From Alphaproteobacteria bacterium (lineage in GTDB: Bacteria; Pseudomonadota; Alphaproteobacteria; CALKHQ01), in the NCBI GenBank assembly GCA_041396705.1, contig JAWKYB010000009.1, positions 185,693-249,692 on the forward strand: a stretch of DNA of 64,000 nucleotides, read 5' to 3'. The notes under the pieces are model-generated. The model worked only from the letters and a program-made list of their open reading frames with translations, made no database searches and had not been told where the DNA came from. The position numbers and the translations under genes were made by a program. Shown here one piece after another: positions 24,572-32,928 of this stretch. Numbering within the stretch: position 1 is the stretch's first letter; each line of letters starts with the position of its first letter.

Positions 24572-25660
24572 TCAGGCCAGGCAGCGGCCGATGGCGGCCT
24601 CGTTCCAGCGGATGCCGGCCCCGGGCTGGTCGTCGGCGTGGGCGTGGCCGTCGGCCACCCGCGGCGGGCTGGCGACGACGGCGGCGGCGAGGTCGAACCA
24701 TTCCAGCATGTGCGCCGTCGGCGTCGACGCCAGCAGGTGGGCGGAGATCTCGACGAACAGGTGGCTCGACACCGGCATTTGCCGCGCCTCGGCCAGCGCC
24801 GCCGCCGCCATCCAGCCGGTGACCCCGCCGATCTTCATGACGTCGGGCATGGCGTGGTCGCAGGCCTGCGCGTCCAGCGCGTGACGCATGTCGGGCAGGC
24901 CCCACCAGTTCTCGCCGGTCTGCACCGGCGTGGCGATCGCGGCGCGCACCGCGGCATGGCCGGCATGGTCCTCGGCCTTGACCGGCTCCTCGATCCATGC
25001 CAGCCCCTCCGCGTCCAGCACCCGCATACGCTCGGTCGCCTCCGGCGCCAGGAAGGCCTGGTTGAAATCGGCGGCAACCCAGCAGTCGGCGCCGGCCACC
25101 TTGCGGATCGCGTGCACCACGGCGGCGTCGTCACGCGGATCGGGCCGGCCGGCCTTGATCTTGAACGCGCGGAACCCGGCCGCCAGCGACGCCTCGACGT
25201 CGCGGGCGGTGTCGTCCGGGTCCATCATGCCCAGGCTGTCGTAGACCCGGACCGGGCGCGGCGCGCCGCCCAGCAGGCGCGACAGCGGCAGGCCGGCCAG
25301 CTTGGCATGCGCGTCCCACAGCGCCATGTCGACGGCGTTGATGGCGATGCCGAGCAGCCCCTGCAGGCCGAACAGCCGGAAGCGCGCGTGCAGCATCGCC
25401 GTGACCGCGGCGGGGGCGACCGCGGCACCGGTCACCAGCGCCTCCAGTTCCTGCAGCAGGGCCGCCGTCGGCGCCAGCATCGCCGGGGCGTAGACGAAGA
25501 CATAGGACGCGCCGGTCACGCCGGCATCGGTCTCCACGTCCAGCAGCACCAGCGACGCAACCTCGATCAGGCCGGAGGCCGAACGATGCGGCTTGGCCAG
25601 CGGCGCCTTGACCGGGCGAATGCGAAAGGCGGTCACCTTGGGTGGCGCACTCAGGCTCAT
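24572..25660 (-). CDS. Enolase superfamily (mandelate racemase / muconate lactonizing) enzyme
   Basis: 362-residue barrel enzyme of the mandelate racemase subgroup. Visible catalytic set: KIKAG (general base Lys), VAADFNQ (first metal Asp), WIEEPV (Glu), TGENWWG (third ligand) and SSHLFVEI (the His of the His-Asp dyad). The N-terminal capping domain spans residues 8-130. Reaction would be abstraction of a proton alpha to a carboxylate; substrate not deducible. Stands alone between an antiporter and tadA, 84 bases from each side or less. An acid-sugar dehydratase role is possible. Confidence 0.9.
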   Translation of the reverse strand: MSLSAPPKVTAFRIRPVKAPLAKPHRSASGLIEVASLVLLDVETDAGVTGASYVFVYAPAMLAPTAALLQELEALVTGAAVAPAAVTAMLHARFRLFGLQGLLGIAINAVDMALWDAHAKLAGLPLSRLLGGAPRPVRVYDSLGMMDPDDTARDVEASLAAGFRAFKIKAGRPDPRDDAAVVHAIRKVAGADCWVAADFNQAFLAPEATERMRVLDAEGLAWIEEPVKAEDHAGHAAVRAAIATPVQTGENWWGLPDMRHALDAQACDHAMPDVMKIGGVTGWMAAAALAEARQMPVSSHLFVEISAHLLASTPTAHMLEWFDLAAAVVASPPRVADGHAHADDQPGAGIRWNEAAIGRCLA

Positions 25661-25742
25661 GACAGTCCCTTTCCGTGCCGGTCGGCCCGCACGCGCAAGC
25701 GGCCCGGACCGGGATGGCGTGGCTGGCTGTGGCGCGGCGGCA

Positions 25743-26201
25743 TCAGCGCCGCGCGGCGAAGAAGTCCCGCAGCAGCTCGCCGCAGGCGCGCTCCATCACG
25801 CCGCCGATGACCTCCGGCCGATGGTTGCAGGTCGGCTGGTCGAAGATGCGCGCGCCGTGGTCGACCCCGCCGCCCTTCGGGTCGAAGGCGCCGAAATAGA
25901 GCCGCCGGATGCGGGCCAGCGCGATCGCCTGGGCGCACATCGGGCAGGGCTCCAGCGTCACATAGAGGTCGCAGCCGGTCAGCCGCTTCGCGCCCAGCGC
26001 GGCGGCACCGGCCCGGATCGCCAGCATTTCGGCGTGCGCGGTCGGATCGCCGTCGCGCTCGACCCGGTTGCCGGCAGTGGCGATTACCGTGCCGCTGTCG
26101 GTGTCGACCAGCACCGCGCCGATCGGCGCGTCGCCGCCCGCCGCCGCCGCACGGGCGGCTTCGAGCGCCTGCGCCATCGGGCGCATCCGCGGCGCGTTCA
26201 T
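25743..26201 (-). CDS. tadA: tRNA-specific adenosine deaminase-like / nucleoside deaminase
   Basis: 152-residue zinc deaminase of the CDA fold. The active site is complete: TAHAEMLAIR (zinc His and catalytic Glu) and TLEPCPMCAQAI (two zinc Cys). The segment RIRRLYFGAFDPKGGGVDHGARIFDQPTCNHRPEVIGGV matches TadA, which converts A34 to inosine in tRNA-Arg(ACG). Start at 26201 follows the TadA pattern; the open frame runs further up without family similarity. A guanine deaminase-like role is the main alternative but less likely. Confidence 0.88.
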   Translation of the reverse strand: MNAPRMRPMAQALEAARAAAAGGDAPIGAVLVDTDSGTVIATAGNRVERDGDPTAHAEMLAIRAGAAALGAKRLTGCDLYVTLEPCPMCAQAIALARIRRLYFGAFDPKGGGVDHGARIFDQPTCNHRPEVIGGVMERACGELLRDFFAARR

Positions 26202-26371
26202 GCGCCGTAACTGGACAGGACCGGGGCGCCGTGCCATCTCGGCCGCACGGCCATGGAATCGCGCGTCGGCGCCTGCCCCGATTTCGCCATCATCGGCCGA
26301 TGGTGTAGCCTTCGCGGCAGCGGCCGTCGAGGCCGGCGGGCGGACCGACACAGCAATCGGCGAGGCAAGGG

Positions 26372-27664
26372 ATGAATCACCACAGGGCCGGCAGGGCCAT
26401 CTTGATGACCGCGATGCTGGGCGGCCTCGCCGCATGCCAGACCGCCGCCTCGTCGCAGGAGCCGGTCGCCGGCGGCACCGTCGCCACCGCGCCGGCCGCG
26501 GAACAGCCGCCCGCCGCGCCGGTGCTGCCCGCGCAGACCTTCGTGGCGTGGCTCGAGGACTTCAAGGTGGAGGCGCGGGCCGCCGGGATCACCGACGCCA
26601 CCCTCGACGCGGCCTTCGCCGGCGTCGAGCCGAACCCGCGGGTGGTCGAGCTCGACACCTCGCAGCCGGAGTTCACCCGCCAGATCTGGGACTATCTCGA
26701 CAGCGCGGTCAGCGAGGCGCGGGTCGCGCGCGGGCGCGAGCTCTATGCGCAATATGCCGAGCCACTGGCCGTGATCTCCGCCCGCTATGGCGTGCAGCCG
26801 CAATATGTGGTGGCGATCTGGGGCATCGAGAGCAACTTCGGCGCCAATTTCGGCGACTTCAGCGTGATCCGCTCGCTCGCCACCCTGGCCTGGGAGGGCC
26901 GGCGCGCCGACTTCTTCCGCCGGCACCTGCTGGCGGCGCTGCAGATCCTGCAGTCGGGCGACATCTCCCCCGACCGGATGCTCGGCTCATGGGCCGGCGC
27001 GATGGGCCATACCCAGTTCATGCCGACCGCCTATCTGCAATACGCCACCGACTATGACGGCGACGGCCGGCGCGACATCTGGGGCTCGTCGACCGACGCG
27101 CTCGCCTCCACCGCCAACTATCTCGACGACAAGGGCTGGGTCGACGGCGAGCGCTGGGGCCGCGAGGTCGGGCTGCCGGCGAATTTCGATTACGGCCTGG
27201 CCGACGGCGACGGCCGCCGCTCGCTGGCGGACTGGGCCGCGATGGGGGTTCTGGCCGCCGACGGCGGCGCGCTGCCGGTCGCCGACCTGCAGGCCGCACT
27301 GATCGTGCCGGCCGGCGCCCGCGGCCCGGCCTTCCTGGTCTACGAGAATTTCGACGTCATCCGCGCCTACAACAACGCCGTCGCCTATGCGCTGGCCGTC
27401 GGCCATCTCGGCGACCGCATCGCCGGCGGCGGTCCGTTCCTGGGCAACTGGCCGCGCGACCTGGCGGCGTTGAGCCGCGACGAGAGCTTCGCGCTGCAGC
27501 AGTTGCTGACCGACCTGGGCTACGACCTCGGTACCGTCGACGGCATCATCGGCCCGGCGACGCGCACCGCGCTGCGCCGCTTCCAGGCCGACCAGGGCCT
27601 GGTCGCCGACGGCTTCCCGACGCCGGAGATGCTGGCGCTGCTTCGTCAGGTCGCCGGAGCCTGA
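26372..27664 (+). CDS. Lytic murein transglycosylase (MltB-type) with peptidoglycan-binding domain, lipoprotein
   Basis: 430-residue exported lipoprotein: lipobox LAAC at residues 19-22 (GGLAAC), then a low-complexity Ala/Pro linker. Residues 55-350 are an SLT_2 catalytic domain with the catalytic Glu in IWGIESNFGANFG, followed by GSWAGAMGHTQFMPTAYLQYATDYDGDGRRDIW. The C-terminal 65 residues are a PG_binding_1 domain (LLTDLGYDLGTVDGIIGPATRTALRRFQADQG). It cleaves glycan strands of murein to anhydromuramic ends. CAAGG ribosome site precedes the ATG. No operon partner. Confidence 0.94.
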   Translation: MNHHRAGRAILMTAMLGGLAACQTAASSQEPVAGGTVATAPAAEQPPAAPVLPAQTFVAWLEDFKVEARAAGITDATLDAAFAGVEPNPRVVELDTSQPEFTRQIWDYLDSAVSEARVARGRELYAQYAEPLAVISARYGVQPQYVVAIWGIESNFGANFGDFSVIRSLATLAWEGRRADFFRRHLLAALQILQSGDISPDRMLGSWAGAMGHTQFMPTAYLQYATDYDGDGRRDIWGSSTDALASTANYLDDKGWVDGERWGREVGLPANFDYGLADGDGRRSLADWAAMGVLAADGGALPVADLQAALIVPAGARGPAFLVYENFDVIRAYNNAVAYALAVGHLGDRIAGGGPFLGNWPRDLAALSRDESFALQQLLTDLGYDLGTVDGIIGPATRTALRRFQADQGLVADGFPTPEMLALLRQVAGA

Positions 27665-27724
27665 GGCTGCGGCTGCCAGGAAGAGCGAGCCCTTTGTGCG
27701 GCCGCCGGTGCAAGTCGGTTCGGC

Positions 27725-28432
27725 TCAGGTCGGGGCAAAAACGACGTCGAACGTGATCGTGCGCAGATCGGAGTGCACGCCGTCCTCATCGAACGACAGG
27801 TAGTGCGTCTCGATCGAGTGGACCATGTCCGCCACGAACGAGTCGCGGTTGAGGTAGCCGAAGACGCCGAAATTCGGGTCGAACACGCAGACCAGCTTCG
27901 ACGGCGCGCGCTTGGCCAGCAGGCCGAGCACGTGGGCTGCGCGCGATGCCTTGCCGGCCCGCAGGACCCAATCGTAGCTGAGGAAGAACAGCGTCCGGTT
28001 GCCGGCGCCGGCGGGCAGGTCGGGCCGCGATCCGTTCACGTTGTCGTAGATGCGGCCGAAATAGGTCCGCAGCTTCGAGCCGACGCCCTGCACGTTCCAC
28101 AGCGTCAGCGGCTCGGTCACCGGGTGCCTGAAGCTGGCCAGCCCGTAGTTCTCGAGGGTCAGTTCCCCGCCGCGGTCGACGTCCCCTGTCTGCTGATTGC
28201 GCATCTGGTACAGGCTCTGGGTCACCATCGCGCTCAGGTTCGTCGGCGCATAATGCGCATTGTCGAATATCCATCCGCGCGCCCACTGGACGACCGCGCC
28301 GAAGCACACGCCCGCGTCGGCGAAATCGGCCGAGCCCCGGTCGGTGCTCATTCCGGTCGACAGCACGGCATCGCCCGTGCCTCGCCCCTGAACCACGCCG
28401 CGTGGGTACGGCGAACCCGGACGTCGCGGCAC
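27725..28432 (-). CDS. Candidate YopT-like (peptidase family C58) cysteine protease
   Basis: 235-residue protein without export signal. A Cys-His-Asp set in the order and spacing of the C58/YopT family is visible: C43 in AGVCFGAVVQWARG, H167 in RAAHVLGLLA and D185 in VCVFDPNFGVFGYL. In YopT these are C139, H258 and D274, so the C-to-H (124 here, 119) and H-to-D (18 here, 16) distances agree, and the VFDPNFG block is the best conserved. The N-terminal 40 residues are unlike any known region. GTG start at 28432 follows a GAGGAG ten bases upstream; ATG at 28351 is an alternative. C58 proteins occur as effectors and toxin domains; here it stands alone, with no secretion or immunity gene adjacent. 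Confidence 0.6.
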   Translation of the reverse strand: MPRRPGSPYPRGVVQGRGTGDAVLSTGMSTDRGSADFADAGVCFGAVVQWARGWIFDNAHYAPTNLSAMVTQSLYQMRNQQTGDVDRGGELTLENYGLASFRHPVTEPLTLWNVQGVGSKLRTYFGRIYDNVNGSRPDLPAGAGNRTLFFLSYDWVLRAGKASRAAHVLGLLAKRAPSKLVCVFDPNFGVFGYLNRDSFVADMVHSIETHYLSFDEDGVHSDLRTITFDVVFAPT

Positions 28433-28632
28433 GGATGCAACTCCTCATGGCGCACTGTCGGCGCAGACAATGGTGTGATTGGCCCATTCGTACCAGCATG
28501 CCGACGCGACGGGCAAGCGCGCCGATTTCACGCGGCGGCCGAACGCTGACGGTGGCTCCCCGCCGGCCGATTGCCGCGGAACGGCGTGGATATCGTGCTC
28601 GTCTTGACGCCGGTGGCGCCTGATGTCCGGCC

Positions 28633-29394
28633 TTACTTCGGCGCCATCCGGATCGCGCCGTCGAGCCGGATGGTCTCGCCGTTGATCAGCATGTTGTCGG
28701 CGATGTGCATCACCAGGCGGGCATATTCGTCGGGCCGGCCCAGGCGCGACGGGAACGGGATCTGGGCGGCCAGGCTGGCCTGGACCTCCGCCGACAGGCC
28801 GGCCATCATCGGCGTCTCCATGATGCCCGGCGCAATGGTCACCACCCGCACCCCGAACCTGGCCAGTTCGCGCGCCGCCGGCAGGGTCATGCCGACGATC
28901 CCGCCCTTCGAGGCGCTGTAGGCGCACTGGCCGATCTGGCCGTCGAACGCCGCGACCGAGGCGGTGTTGACCACCAGCCCGCGTTCGCCGTCGGCAAGCG
29001 GCTCCAGCCCGACCATGTCGGCCGCTGCCAGCCGCAGCATGTTGAAGCTGCCGGTCAGGTTGACGGCGATGGTCTTTGCGAACAGGCCGAAGTCGTGCGG
29101 CCCGTCGCGGCCGACCAGCCGGCCGCCGGTGGCGATGCCGGCGCAATTGACCAGCACGCGGGCGGGGCCGTGCGCGGCGCGCGCCTGCGCCACCGCCGCC
29201 TCGGCCGACGCCGGGTCGGACACGTCGCAGGCCAGCGCGATGCCGCCGATCTCCGCCGCCACCGCCTCGGCGCCGGCGAGGTTGACGTCGAGCAGCGCCA
29301 CCTTGGCGCCGGCCCGCGCCAGGTGGCGACCGGTCTCCGCCCCCATGCCCGAGCCGCCGCCGGTGACGAGCGCGGCGATGCCAAGAACGTCCAT
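28633..29394 (-). CDS. Short-chain dehydrogenase (3-hydroxyacyl-CoA dehydrogenase type II-like)
   Basis: 253-residue NAD-dependent SDR. The nucleotide motif TGGGSGMG (residues 11-18), LVNCAGIA, catalytic Ser in VVNTASVAAFDGQIGQ, and Tyr/Lys in CAYSASKGG are all present. The insertion GLEPLADGERGLVVNTAS and the ending SRLGRPDEYARLVMHIADNMLINGETIRLDGAIRM match the HSD17B10/FadB-like branch that oxidises 3-hydroxyacyl-CoA. TTAACCTT, a CtrA-like half-site with one mismatch, lies just upstream of the start. It stands alone. Confidence 0.92.
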   Translation of the reverse strand: MDVLGIAALVTGGGSGMGAETGRHLARAGAKVALLDVNLAGAEAVAAEIGGIALACDVSDPASAEAAVAQARAAHGPARVLVNCAGIATGGRLVGRDGPHDFGLFAKTIAVNLTGSFNMLRLAAADMVGLEPLADGERGLVVNTASVAAFDGQIGQCAYSASKGGIVGMTLPAARELARFGVRVVTIAPGIMETPMMAGLSAEVQASLAAQIPFPSRLGRPDEYARLVMHIADNMLINGETIRLDGAIRMAPK

Positions 29395-29647
29395 CGCGTT
29401 AACCTTTCCTGGTGAATCCGGGCCGCGATTCGCGGCGCGCCGGCTGTGTAGCAGCCGCGCGACCCGCCGACCAGATCGCCGCAGCCGGCGCCGTCGGAAA
29501 AATGCCCAGCCGCCGCCGCTTTTGCGCCCGAAACGGGCACCACATGGCCAACTGTTACCGGGCGTTTACAGGCCGTCCTATTGCCAATCGGCACGGGTCA
29601 ATCCAATATTGTGACACGTCAGCGACGGGCTGTTTGGACTAATCCGG

Positions 29648-29655
29648 TTAACCAT
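29648..29655 (+). promoter_or_regulatory. CtrA-like half-site TTAACCAT before ferritin-like gene
   Basis: The 8-mer TTAACCAT, the CtrA half-site of alphaproteobacteria, lies 22 bases before the start codon. In such GC-rich DNA an 8-mer with six A/T bases is rare, and the same 8-mer (reverse orientation) precedes two other genes in this window. So close to the start it would act as a repressor site or on an internal promoter. Confidence 0.45.
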
Positions 29656-29677
29656 TGGGCAGTCGCCTTTGGGGGCA

Positions 29678-30547
29678 ATGATGACGACCGAACAGGCACC
29701 CGCCGCCGCGAAGGCGGCGAAGAAGCACTGGACTCCGGACGATATTCCCTGGGCGGCGTTTGACGCCGGCAAGGTCGACCCGGACATCCTGCGCATCATC
29801 AAGGCCGCATCGCTGGTCGAATACAACGGCAACGACTATGCGGAATATCTGTGCGGGGTTTTCCACGACGATCCCGCCTTCCAGGAGGCCGCCCGGCAGT
29901 GGGCGGTCGAGGAGATCCAGCACGGCGCGGTGCTGGGCCGTTGGGCGCAGATGGCCGACCCCGACTTCGACCTCGAGGCGGCGCGACGCCGGTTCACCGA
30001 GGGGTTCCGGGTCAATATCGATGCGACCGAATCCGTGCGCGGCTCGCGCAGCGGCGAGCTGATCGCCCGCTGCATGGTCGAGACCGGCACCTCGTCCTAC
30101 TACACCGCACTGCGGGCGGCGACCGACGAGCCGGTGCTGCGCGAGATCTGCCGCAACATCGCAGCCGACGAGCTGCGTCACTGGAAGCTGTTCTACACGC
30201 ACCTCAAGCGCTATCTGGACACCGAGCAGATCGGCTTCTGGCGCCGGCTGGCGATTGCGGTCGGCCGGGCGCGCGAGACCGAGGACGACGAGTTGAGCTT
30301 CGCCTTTTACGTGGCCAACGGCGACATCAAGGAGCCGTATGACCGCAAGAAGAGCTACCGCGCCTATGTGCGGCGCGCGGCGCGCTTCTACCAGCCGGAG
30401 ACGGTGGAGCGGGCGGTGGCCATGACGTTCAAGGCCGTCGGCCTGAAGCCGCACAGCCGGCTCAACCTGATGACCTCTAAGGTCGCCTCGTGGCAGGCGC
30501 GGCGCATCGCCAACAAGCCCGACCTGTACGACTCGATCGCGGCCTGA
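29678..30547 (+). CDS. Ferritin-like di-iron domain protein
   Basis: About 289-residue soluble helical protein with a di-iron carboxylate site: Glu in SLVEYNGNDYAEYL, EEIQHG (E..H), Glu in VETGTSSYY and DELRHW (E..H). This is the ferritin-like/acyl-ACP desaturase-type arrangement. The C-terminal 80 residues (RKKSYRAYVRRAARFYQPETVERAVAMTF) extend beyond a simple ferritin bundle. Function unknown; oxidase, hydroxylase or iron-sensing roles are possible. Starts at 29678 or 29681, after a GGGGG site. The 283-base upstream gap carries a CtrA-like half-site and a TTGCCA...CAATAT promoter-like pair (17-base spacer) around 29580-29609. Confidence 0.82.
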   Translation: MMTTEQAPAAAKAAKKHWTPDDIPWAAFDAGKVDPDILRIIKAASLVEYNGNDYAEYLCGVFHDDPAFQEAARQWAVEEIQHGAVLGRWAQMADPDFDLEAARRRFTEGFRVNIDATESVRGSRSGELIARCMVETGTSSYYTALRAATDEPVLREICRNIAADELRHWKLFYTHLKRYLDTEQIGFWRRLAIAVGRARETEDDELSFAFYVANGDIKEPYDRKKSYRAYVRRAARFYQPETVERAVAMTFKAVGLKPHSRLNLMTSKVASWQARRIANKPDLYDSIAA

Positions 30548-30575
30548 ACCGCCGCCCCTTTCGACCCGAACTTCC

Positions 30576-30601
30576 GGGCCGCGAACGCAGGTTCGCGGCC
30601 C
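30576..30601 (+). terminator. Hairpin terminator after ferritin-like gene
   Basis: Perfect 11-bp stem GGGCCGCGAAC / GTTCGCGGCCC with a four-base GCAG loop, 29 bases after the stop codon and followed by GATGCGTTT. The T-run is short, so termination may be partial or need Rho. It also sits 31 bases from the end of the convergent crystallin-like gene and may serve both. Confidence 0.65.
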
Positions 30602-30631
30602 GATGCGTTTGGAGCGTCGGCAGGTGCCGTC

Positions 30632-32209
30632 TCAGTAGCCCAGCGCGGTTTTCCAGTGCTGGCCGACCGGGCCGGCCAGGATCACCGAACCGATCGACAG
30701 GTAGCAGATGATTTGCGACCAGTCGCGCAGCACATAGTCGTGGGTCATGTCCGCCGGGTCGGCGTTGCGCTTCTCCAGCCGCGCGATCGCATTGGGCTGG
30801 ACACCGCAGCTGTTGGCTACCACACCGCCCAATCCGTGGAATTGCCAGCCGTTCTGCAGCCGGATCGCGAACAGCGATCCGGAACAGGTGTAGGCGGCGG
30901 GGTTGGCCGGTGGCGGTGCGCCGTGCAGGCCTGCGATGCCGGTCTCGACGGTCAGTTCGATATTGCCGCTATGCGGATAGGCGCCGTAATTGCAGCCGAC
31001 GCTGCCGCCGGCCCGTACCGTCACCGGCGCCACGCCGAGCCCAGCGACGGCATAGTAGAATTCGTTGGCCGGAATCTCGACCAGGTCGCGTCGGGCCTGC
31101 GGCGCGACGCACATCGGCATGCCGCGGCCGTCGGTGGATGCCTGCGACGTGCCGGCGGGGCACACGCAGCGTCCGGTTGATGCATCATAGACGCTGCCGA
31201 AGTCGCAGGCGGCGCATTCGGGCTGGTTGTAGTAGGCGTCGCCGACCCTGATCGTGCCGCCGACGCACTGGCACTGGCTGCCGCCGGCGTTGGGCGCGCT
31301 GTTGGGCGGGCAGGGGACGCAGCCGCCGCCGGACTGCTGCGAGCCGACGAAGACCTCGTTGGCCGCGCACTGGCTCGCCGGCGGCGTCACCACGGCAAGC
31401 TGGCTCTGGCACAGCGCGACGGCGATGCCGTTGATCGTCCGGCTGCCGACCGCGCTCTCGCCCGGCGGGCAGACGCACGACCCGCCGTTGCCGGCGACCG
31501 CCAGGCCCATGCCGCCGCAGTCGACGCAGACCGCGCCGTTGGTCGCCGATCCCGGCGGACACTCCAGGCTGGCGACCGGCGGCTGCGGCGGCGGGTCGCT
31601 GGCCACGTTCAGCCGCATCACCGACGAGGCGCGGTCGCCGGGAAAGCCGAGCGCGTCGACGCTCGGTGCCGAGGCGAAGGCGTCCAGCGGCGGGCCGTTG
31701 CCGGACTGGAAGCCGTCGTCGCGGAAGATGCGCCAGGCGCCGGCCAATACCTGGAACGAGTTGAGCCGGTTGTCGAACTCGACCGCGTCGAGGTCGGGGG
31801 CGTTGCCGGTCAGCACGCGATAGACGCCCTGGAAGTTGTTTTGGTCGTACAGCACGATGGCGGCGCCCGGCCCGGGCGCCGGCTGGACCAGCTGGACGGA
31901 ATCCATCAGGTCGGGCGGCATGGCGGCAGCCGGGCCGGTGCCCATGGTGACGCAGCCGCCGGGCCCGAGGGTGACCGGCGGGCCGTTGGCCGACTGGAAG
32001 TTGTCGTCGCGGTAGAAGGTCCAGGTGCCGGCGACGACCAGGACCGAGGCGGCGTCGTTGCCGAACTCGACCCGGTCGAGGTCGGCCTCGCTGTCGATCA
32101 GCGTGCGCTGCGGACCGGCGCAGTTGGCGTTGTCGAAGAGAACGACCTCGCTGCCGAGCGCCGGCGTCGCGGCGAACAGGGCGAGGACGCCAAGCAGGGG
32201 TGCGCGCAT
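30632..32209 (-). CDS. Secreted protein with two beta/gamma-crystallin-like domains and a Cys-rich region
   Basis: 525-residue exported protein; signal peptide MRAPLLGVLALFAATPALG. Residues about 20-85 and 110-185 are two related domains (VVLFDNANCAGPQRTLIDSEADLDRVEFGNDAASVLV and IVLYDQNNFQGVYRVLTGNAPDLDAVEFDNRLNSFQVL, each ending WxFYRDDNFQ / WRIFRDDGFQ) with the beta/gamma-crystallin pattern, including N/D-N/D-X-X-X-S calcium motifs (NDAAS, DNRLNS). Then about 170 residues rich in Cys-Pro pairs (CPPG, CVCPPGE, CVPCPP, CQCVGG, CVCPAG) like EGF/keratin-associated modules. The C-terminal 150 residues are unrecognised. GGAGG six bases before ATG at 32209 fixes the start. Probably extracellular, calcium-stabilised. 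Confidence 0.75.
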   Translation of the reverse strand: MRAPLLGVLALFAATPALGSEVVLFDNANCAGPQRTLIDSEADLDRVEFGNDAASVLVVAGTWTFYRDDNFQSANGPPVTLGPGGCVTMGTGPAAAMPPDLMDSVQLVQPAPGPGAAIVLYDQNNFQGVYRVLTGNAPDLDAVEFDNRLNSFQVLAGAWRIFRDDGFQSGNGPPLDAFASAPSVDALGFPGDRASSVMRLNVASDPPPQPPVASLECPPGSATNGAVCVDCGGMGLAVAGNGGSCVCPPGESAVGSRTINGIAVALCQSQLAVVTPPASQCAANEVFVGSQQSGGGCVPCPPNSAPNAGGSQCQCVGGTIRVGDAYYNQPECAACDFGSVYDASTGRCVCPAGTSQASTDGRGMPMCVAPQARRDLVEIPANEFYYAVAGLGVAPVTVRAGGSVGCNYGAYPHSGNIELTVETGIAGLHGAPPPANPAAYTCSGSLFAIRLQNGWQFHGLGGVVANSCGVQPNAIARLEKRNADPADMTHDYVLRDWSQIICYLSIGSVILAGPVGQHWKTALGY

Positions 32210-32421
32210 GCGAATCCTCCATGCCCCGCCCGGCTTGGCGCGCCGGGCGGCGTCTATGCGTCCCTTGTGGGAACAGCATGATGCCGAATGCGGCGGCAAT
32301 GGGGAACCCGTTATGGCGCTCGCGCCGGCCGGTCGGTCGCATTTCCGCCACAGCGCACGGGCAAACTGCGCCCGATCGGCTGCCTCATGCGGCCGGCCCA
32401 GCCTCGCGGAGTTCCTTGCAC

Positions 32422-32880
32422 ATGGCAGTCATCCGCCCCTCGGCCGCCCGGCGTAGCCGGCGGCACCTCGTCGGCGGCGGCGTGGTCGTCGCTGCGGCGC
32501 TGGCCGCCGCCGCGCCGGCCGGCGCGATCGATTTCGACCGGCTGATCGGGATCATGCAGCCGATCCCGGCCGCGGTCGCCGTGCCGACCCGGCTGCTGGC
32601 CGAGCCCACGGGCATCGACTGCTATGTGCTGCCTTGCCCCTATTGGCAGGTCGCCGACCCGGATGGGACCGTCTCGGTCGGGGTCGAGGCGGTGACGGCG
32701 GCGCCGGATGATTACGCGATTGAAACGGAAAGCGCCTTGTACGACGCCGTGGTCGCGGCCGATTATGCCGCGGTGCCGGTGATCGGCTATGTGGTCGACA
32801 GGCCGCGGGCACAGGGCACCCCGGCGACGCAGCGCGTGCTGGTCGTCATCGAGTGGCCCGTGGATGTGATCCGGCCCTAG
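32422..32880 (+). CDS. Exported protein of unknown function
   Basis: 152-residue protein with a Tat-like N terminus (RRSRRHLVGGGVVVAAALAAAAPAGA) and a small mature domain carrying one close Cys pair (DCYVLPCPYW), probably a disulphide. I do not recognise the family. It stands between the divergent crystallin-like gene and the tandem alginate lyases, 48 bases before the latter, and could be in their transcript. The end VLVVIEWPVDVIRP and short hydrophobic strands suggest a beta-rich secreted domain. Confidence 0.6.
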   Translation: MAVIRPSAARRSRRHLVGGGVVVAAALAAAAPAGAIDFDRLIGIMQPIPAAVAVPTRLLAEPTGIDCYVLPCPYWQVADPDGTVSVGVEAVTAAPDDYAIETESALYDAVVAADYAAVPVIGYVVDRPRAQGTPATQRVLVVIEWPVDVIRP

Positions 32881-32928
32881 CGTGGTCGCGTTGCGGGCCG
32901 GCGGGTCGACCGTGCAGCGGGAGGCGCG

